A stretch of DNA of 64,000 nucleotides from Mycolicibacterium flavescens (GTDB lineage Bacteria > Actinomycetota > Actinomycetes > Mycobacteriales > Mycobacteriaceae): positions 3,782,001-3,846,000 of the forward strand of contig LR134353.1 of the NCBI GenBank assembly GCA_900637135.1. Reading direction: 5' to 3'. Position numbers and translations under genes: made by a program. Shown piece after piece: positions 59,972 through 64,000 of this stretch. The notes beneath the pieces are model-generated. The model searched no databases. It saw only the letters and a program-made list of their open reading frames with translations, and had not been told where the DNA came from. Position 1 is the stretch's first letter, and each line of letters starts with the position of its first letter.

Positions 59972-60660
59972 TAGCGATCCATTCCGTAGACGCCGCGCTG
60001 CTCGTCGCGAATCAGCCGGCCGAGTTCGAGTTCGACGACCCGCTGGCGCATTGAGTCGACGATGTGGTGGTCGTGGGTGGCCATCAACACCGTGGTCCCG
60101 GTGCGGTTGATCCGCTCGAGCAGATCCATGATGTCCTTGCTGGTTTCCGGGTCCAGGTTGCCGGTGGGCTCGTCGGCGAGCAGTACCAGCGGCCGGTTGA
60201 CGAATGCGCGGGCGATTGCGACGCGCTGCTGTTCGCCACCGGACAGTTCGGCGGGCAACCGGTTGGCCTTGCCCGACAGGCCGACCATCTCCAGCACGTC
60301 GGGCACCACCCGGTTGATGGTCTCGGCGCGCTTGCCGATGACCTCGAGGGCGAATGCGACGTTTTCGAAGACGGTCTTCTGCTGCAGCAGCCGGAAGTCC
60401 TGGAACACACAGCCGATCACCTGGCGCAGGCTGGGGATGTGGCGCCCGGGCAGCTTGTTGACGTGGAACTTCGACACCTGGATGTCGCCGTGGGTCGGAG
60501 TCTCCTCAGCCAGGAGCAGCCGCATGAACGTCGACTTGCCCGACCCCGACGGTCCGATGAGGAAGACGAACTCACCCTTGTCGATCTTGACCGAGACGTT
60601 GTCGAGCGCGGGCCGCGCTGACGACTTGTACTGCTTGGTCACGTTGTTGAGGGTGATCAT
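59971..60660 (-). CDS. ftsE: Cell division ATP-binding protein FtsE
   Basis: A 229-residue ABC ATPase: Walker A GPSGSGKST, Q-loop in CVFQDFRLL, signature LSGGEQQRVA, Walker B VLLADEPTGNLDP and H-loop ATHDHHIVD. Sequence and length match mycobacterial FtsE. ATG 60660 was chosen; a GTG one codon upstream is also possible. It powers FtsX for septal wall hydrolase control. Confidence 0.97.
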   Translation of the reverse strand: MITLNNVTKQYKSSARPALDNVSVKIDKGEFVFLIGPSGSGKSTFMRLLLAEETPTHGDIQVSKFHVNKLPGRHIPSLRQVIGCVFQDFRLLQQKTVFENVAFALEVIGKRAETINRVVPDVLEMVGLSGKANRLPAELSGGEQQRVAIARAFVNRPLVLLADEPTGNLDPETSKDIMDLLERINRTGTTVLMATHDHHIVDSMRQRVVELELGRLIRDEQRGVYGMDR

Positions 60661-60696
60661 CACGGGTCGCCAGTGTAGCGGTGAAACAGTGCCGCC

Positions 60697-61104
60697 CTAG
60701 CTGGGCGGAGTCGCCGTCGGTGGCGGCAGCAGTTGCGGAACCGGGGGCACCAGCGGCGTATCCGTCGTTGTGGGCGGCCCCTCGGGCCCGATCAGCGGCG
60801 TTGTCGGTGTCGTCGGGCTGGTCGGCGTGGTTTCGGTCGGGCTCGTCGTGGTGGTCGTCGGCGGGGTGGTCGTGGTGGTCGTGGTCGGCGGTTCGGTGGT
60901 CCGGCGCACGTTGGTGCGCGGCACCCACGTGTAATTGGGGTCGGGCACGAACCCCGGGGGGACGACCGCAGGGGCGGGCGGGGGCGGTTCGGGCGGCTTG
61001 GGCTCGAACGTCTGGTTCACCCAGAACAGCGCCACGAACGCCGCGATGAGCACGACCGTCGACACCCGCATCCGGCCGAAACGGGCGCTCAGCCAGTTCC
61101 TCAC
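60697..61104 (-). CDS. Membrane-anchored Pro/Thr-rich protein (Rv3103c-like)
   Basis: A 135-residue protein with one N-terminal membrane helix (VSTVVLIAAFVALFWVNQTF) and an extracytoplasmic Pro/Thr-rich tail (long runs of TTT and PTTT). Its place between ftsE and the MscS-type gene matches the M. tuberculosis gene Rv3103c, whose role is unknown. Low complexity and its location beside ftsEX suggest a wall-spanning or wall-linked role. The stop is 36 bases from the ftsE start. Confidence 0.82.
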   Translation of the reverse strand: MRNWLSARFGRMRVSTVVLIAAFVALFWVNQTFEPKPPEPPPPAPAVVPPGFVPDPNYTWVPRTNVRRTTEPPTTTTTTTPPTTTTTSPTETTPTSPTTPTTPLIGPEGPPTTTDTPLVPPVPQLLPPPTATPPS

Positions 61105-62078
61105 TTCTTCTGCTCCGCGGAGCCCTGCGTCTCATTGCCGGCGCCGCCGTCTGTCGCCGGGTGGACGATGGCGCCCACCGTCGGTGTCACACTGTCGGTC
61201 GGCGACACGATCCCGGCGCGGCGTAGCTCGGCGACCACCAACACGCGAATGCGCCGGCCGACTTCGAACTGCTTACCGGGAAGTGTGCGCGCGACCATCC
61301 GCAGGTTCACCGTCTCGAGCCCGATGCTCTCGACACCCATCAGCTGGGGCGCGTCGAGCATGAGTGCGCTGAGTTGCGGATCGTCTGTTGCTTTGCGCGC
61401 GACGGTGTGCAGGAGCTCGTTGACCTCGTTGAGGTCGGACCCCGTCGGCACCGGAATGTCGATGACCGCGCGCGCCCAGTCCTTCGACAGGTTCAGCGAT
61501 CGAACGATGTTGCCGTTGGGGATGGTGTACATCTCACCTTCGGCGGTGCGCAGTTTGGTGACCCGCAACGTCACCTCTTCGACCGTTCCGAGCGACTCCT
61601 CGGGTGCACCGACCATGCTGAGCTGCACCAGATCGCCGAAGCCGTACTGCTTTTCGGTGATGATGAAGAAACCGGCCAGCAGGTCCTGGACCACTTTCTG
61701 CGCACCGAAGCCCAGCGCGGCGCCCAGCACCGCGGCGGGCGCGACCAGCGACCCGATCGGGATCGCGAGCGTGTCGGTGATCTGCACCGCCACGATGATG
61801 AACAACAAGGCGACCGTGACCCACGAGATCACCGAAGCGACGGCCTGCCGGTGCTTGGCGCTCTCCGAACGCACCAGCTGATCGCTTTCCAGGTATTCGG
61901 CGTCGATGCGGCTCACGATCCGCTGTGCCGCCCAGTTGATGAACCGCGCGGCGAGCAGTCCGCCGATCAACAGCAGTGCGATCGTCACACCGCGGTCGAG
62001 AATCCAGTTGCCGATGTTGCCCTTCCAGAACCCTTCCCAGCGCTCCCCCAGGGACAGTGCGATCAGACTGTTATCCAT
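61101..62078 (-). CDS. Small-conductance mechanosensitive channel (MscS family, Rv3104c-like)
   Basis: A 325-residue MscS protein with membrane helices at about 25-45, 75-95 and 105-130, the pore helix region GSLVAPAAVLGAALGFGAQKV, and the beta domain with FIITEKQYGFGDLVQL and IPNGNIVRSLNLS. It opens under membrane tension to release solutes. ATG 62078 overlaps the prfB end by eight bases; longer in-frame starts lie inside prfB. It overlaps the Rv3103c-like gene by four bases. Confidence 0.92.
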   Translation of the reverse strand: MDNSLIALSLGERWEGFWKGNIGNWILDRGVTIALLLIGGLLAARFINWAAQRIVSRIDAEYLESDQLVRSESAKHRQAVASVISWVTVALLFIIVAVQITDTLAIPIGSLVAPAAVLGAALGFGAQKVVQDLLAGFFIITEKQYGFGDLVQLSMVGAPEESLGTVEEVTLRVTKLRTAEGEMYTIPNGNIVRSLNLSKDWARAVIDIPVPTGSDLNEVNELLHTVARKATDDPQLSALMLDAPQLMGVESIGLETVNLRMVARTLPGKQFEVGRRIRVLVVAELRRAGIVSPTDSVTPTVGAIVHPATDGGAGNETQGSAEQKK

Positions 62079-63177
62079 CGTCTTGACTCTTGCGCCAACG
62101 AATGCCCGCCTCGAGGAACCCGTCGAGGTCGCCGTCGAGCACCGCGGCGGGGTTGCCGACCTCGTACTCGGTGCGCAGATCCTTGACCATCTGGTAGGGG
62201 TGCAGCACGTAGGACCGCATCTGGTTGCCCCACGAGCTGCCACCGTCGCCCTTGAGGGCATCCATCTCGGCGCGCTCTTCTAAGCGCTTGCGTTCCAACA
62301 ACTTTGCCTGCAAGACCCGCATCGCCGAAACCTTGTTCTGCAACTGCGACTTCTCGTTTTGACAGGTCACCACGATGCCTGTCGGGATGTGGGTCAGCCG
62401 GACCGCCGAGTCGGTGGTGTTGACCGACTGGCCACCGGGGCCGCTGGAGCGGTAGACATCAACGCGCACATCGCTTTCCGGGATGTCGATGTGGTCGGTG
62501 GTCTCCACCACCGGCAGCACTTCGACGTCGGCGAACGACGTCTGCCTGCGGCTCTGGTTGTCGAACGGGCTGATGCGCACGAGGCGATGGGTGCCCTGCT
62601 CGACCGACAGGGTGCCGTAGGCGAACGGTGCGTGCACCGCGAACGTCGCGCTCTTGATCCCCGCCTCTTCGGCGTAGGAGATGTCAAAGACTTCCACGGG
62701 ATAGTCGTGCTGTTCGGCCCAGCGGATGTACATGCGCATCAGCATCTCGGCCCAGTCCGCGGCGTCCACCCCGCCGGCGCCCGAGCGGATCGTGACGACG
62801 GCCTCGCGCTCGTCGTACTCGCCGGACAGCAGGGTGCGCACCTCCATCGCCTCGATGTCCTCGCGCAGCTTGGCCCGCTCGGCGTCGGCCTCTGCGAGTT
62901 CCTCCTCGCTGCCGTCTTCGGCGGCCAGCTCGTACATCACCGGCAGGTCGTCGAGGCGCTGCCGGAGTTCCTCGACGCGCCGAAGCTCCCCCTGGGTGTG
63001 CGACAGCTCACTGGTGACCTTCTGAGCGCGCGTCTGGTCGTCCCACAGGTTCGGGTCGGAGGCCTCGTGCTCGAGCTTCTCGATGCGACCGCGGAGGCCT
63101 TCGACGTCGAGCACCCGCTCCACCGTGGTCAGGGTGGAGTCGAGGGCAGCGAGGTCGGCTTGACGGTCAGGATCCAC
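62071..63177 (-). CDS. prfB: Peptide chain release factor 2
   Basis: A 368-residue RF2. The codon-recognition tripeptide SPF appears in RISPFDNQSRRQ and the catalytic GGQ in SSGPGGQSVNTTDSAVRL. It recognises UAA and UGA stop codons. The reading frame is continuous from the start, with no programmed +1 frameshift site as in E. coli prfB. It heads the prfB-MscS-Rv3103c-ftsE-ftsX-smpB block. Confidence 0.97.
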   Translation of the reverse strand: MDPDRQADLAALDSTLTTVERVLDVEGLRGRIEKLEHEASDPNLWDDQTRAQKVTSELSHTQGELRRVEELRQRLDDLPVMYELAAEDGSEEELAEADAERAKLREDIEAMEVRTLLSGEYDEREAVVTIRSGAGGVDAADWAEMLMRMYIRWAEQHDYPVEVFDISYAEEAGIKSATFAVHAPFAYGTLSVEQGTHRLVRISPFDNQSRRQTSFADVEVLPVVETTDHIDIPESDVRVDVYRSSGPGGQSVNTTDSAVRLTHIPTGIVVTCQNEKSQLQNKVSAMRVLQAKLLERKRLEERAEMDALKGDGGSSWGNQMRSYVLHPYQMVKDLRTEYEVGNPAAVLDGDLDGFLEAGIRWRKSQDDG

Positions 63178-63340
63178 GGGAGTTCAGGTTACCTGTGAGC
63201 CGACACGCGCCGGTTCTCGCGACTGGCGGCAACGAGGCCCGTCCGCGTTCTAGCATCGGATGCGTAACCAGCCGGCCCCGACGCGACAGCCCCTTGCGCG
63301 AGGCCGGGCAGCGAGAAGGAAGCTTCGACAAAAGGTGTCC

Positions 63341-64000
63341 ATGCGCCCCTACCACGTGGCGATCGTCGGCTCAGGGCCTTCGGGTTACTTTGCCGCGGCG
63401 TCGTTACTCAAGTTCGCCGATTCCCGGGACGACGCCGACGTGCGCGTCGACATGCTCGAGATGTTGCCGACCCCGTGGGGGCTGGTGCGCTCGGGTGTGG
63501 CACCCGACCATCCGAAGATCAAGTCGATCAGCGCCCAGTTCGAAAAGACTGCGTTGGATCCGCGATTTCGCTTCTTTGGCAACGTCGCGGTCGGCGAGCA
63601 CGTGCACCCCGCCGAGTTGGCCGAACAGTACGACGCGGTGATCTACGCCGTCGGTGCCCAATCCGACCGGGCGCTGGGGATTCCCGGTGAGGACCTGCCC
63701 GGCAGCGTCGCCGCCGTCGATTTCGTCGGCTGGTACAACGCCCACCCGCATTTCGAGGAGATCGCACCCGACATCTCCAGCGGTCGCGCCGTGGTGATCG
63801 GCAACGGCAACGTCGCCTTGGACGTGGCGCGGATTCTCGTCACCGATCCCGACGTGCTGGCCGCGACGGACATCGCCGACCACGCGTTGAAGTCACTGCA
63901 CGACCGCGGGGTGGAGGAGGTACTCGTCATCGGGAGACGGGGGCCGTTGCAGGCGCCGTTCACCACGTTGGAGCTGCGCGAACTCGGGCACCTCGAGGGG
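63341..64000 (+). CDS. fprA: Ferredoxin/NADP reductase FprA, 3' end outside window
   Basis: The first 220 residues of an adrenodoxin-reductase-type FAD protein: dinucleotide motif VAIVGSGPSGYFAAASLL, LEMLPTPWGLVRSGVAPDHP, AVGAQSDRALGIPGED and the NADP motif VVIGNGNVALDVARIL with IGRRGP further on. It passes electrons from NADPH to ferredoxins, for example to P450s or Rieske enzymes. The divergent position from prfB matches Rv3105c-Rv3106. AAAGG lies before the ATG. Confidence 0.95.
   Translation, partial: MRPYHVAIVGSGPSGYFAAASLLKFADSRDDADVRVDMLEMLPTPWGLVRSGVAPDHPKIKSISAQFEKTALDPRFRFFGNVAVGEHVHPAELAEQYDAVIYAVGAQSDRALGIPGEDLPGSVAAVDFVGWYNAHPHFEEIAPDISSGRAVVIGNGNVALDVARILVTDPDVLAATDIADHALKSLHDRGVEEVLVIGRRGPLQAPFTTLELRELGHLEG

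Noticed and set aside
1..64000. CRISPR arrays, prophage or complete insertion sequence
   Set aside because: No regularly spaced repeats, transposase, integrase or terminal inverted repeats were seen; only the 13E12 relic is mobile-related.

Overview
The window is high-GC actinobacterial DNA, almost certainly from a fast-growing environmental Mycobacterium/Mycolicibacterium. The right end (about 54-64 kb) carries the conserved mycobacterial block ssrA ... smpB-ftsX-ftsE-(Rv3103c-like)-(Rv3104c-like MscS)-prfB, with fprA divergent. Other lineage markers are an MmpL transporter, an F420-type LLM oxidoreductase, a mycofactocin-type SDR, a mycothiol-dependent MDMPI-fold enzyme, a 13E12 HNH relic and an IdeR box.

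Layout. 0-1.6 kb: TetR/SRPBCC pair and a VTT membrane protein. 1.6-6.6 kb: a tightly overlapping oxidative operon (Rieske oxygenase, unknown 107-aa protein, TauD-type dioxygenase, LLM oxidoreductase, CMD protein), divergent from a LysR regulator with a palindrome between them. 6.7-14 kb: Crp paralogue, a SigF-type sigma factor with its own SigF-like promoter, small enzymes, an APC permease and a secreted DUF4185 protein. 14-19.7 kb: a stress-signalling island in which two STAS proteins bracket a 1387-aa multidomain protein (PAS, GAF, histidine kinase, receiver, PAS, GAF, SpoIIE/PP2C phosphatase, RsbW-like kinase), followed by a PAS-ANTAR protein. 19.7-24.9 kb: MmpL, then a probable GjpA-like envelope protein behind a sigma-A promoter that contains an IdeR iron box.

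24.9-35.2 kb is a catabolic island: D-aminoacylase-like amidohydrolase, a second Rieske oxygenase, two TetR regulators each near a palindrome, a DUF35 protein without zinc cysteines, a thiolase-like protein without the nucleophilic cysteine, a double-length acyl-CoA dehydrogenase, a 3beta-HSD-like epimerase and an alpha/beta hydrolase. It resembles a retro-aldol acyl side-chain shortening system of the Ltp2/ChsH2/ChsE kind, but in compacted form. 35-43 kb: SDRs, small membrane proteins, a frameshifted 13E12 gene and TerC. 43-48.2 kb: a cell-wall group (serine hydrolase lipoprotein, Tat-exported DUF1906 protein, class A PBP with PASTA). 48.2-53.9 kb: an accessory patch with a truncated SnoaL-like remnant, a hydrolase, an SDR with a possible coupled leader peptide, a SABATH-family methyltransferase unusual for a bacterium, and an AT-richer stretch without convincing genes.

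The most interesting candidates are the partner-switching hub, the compact aldolase/ACAD island, the iron-boxed envelope protein, the LysR-controlled oxidative operon, the SABATH enzyme, and an EamA transporter that seems to start at CTG within the smpB stop. All family calls were made by eye; none was tested by database search.
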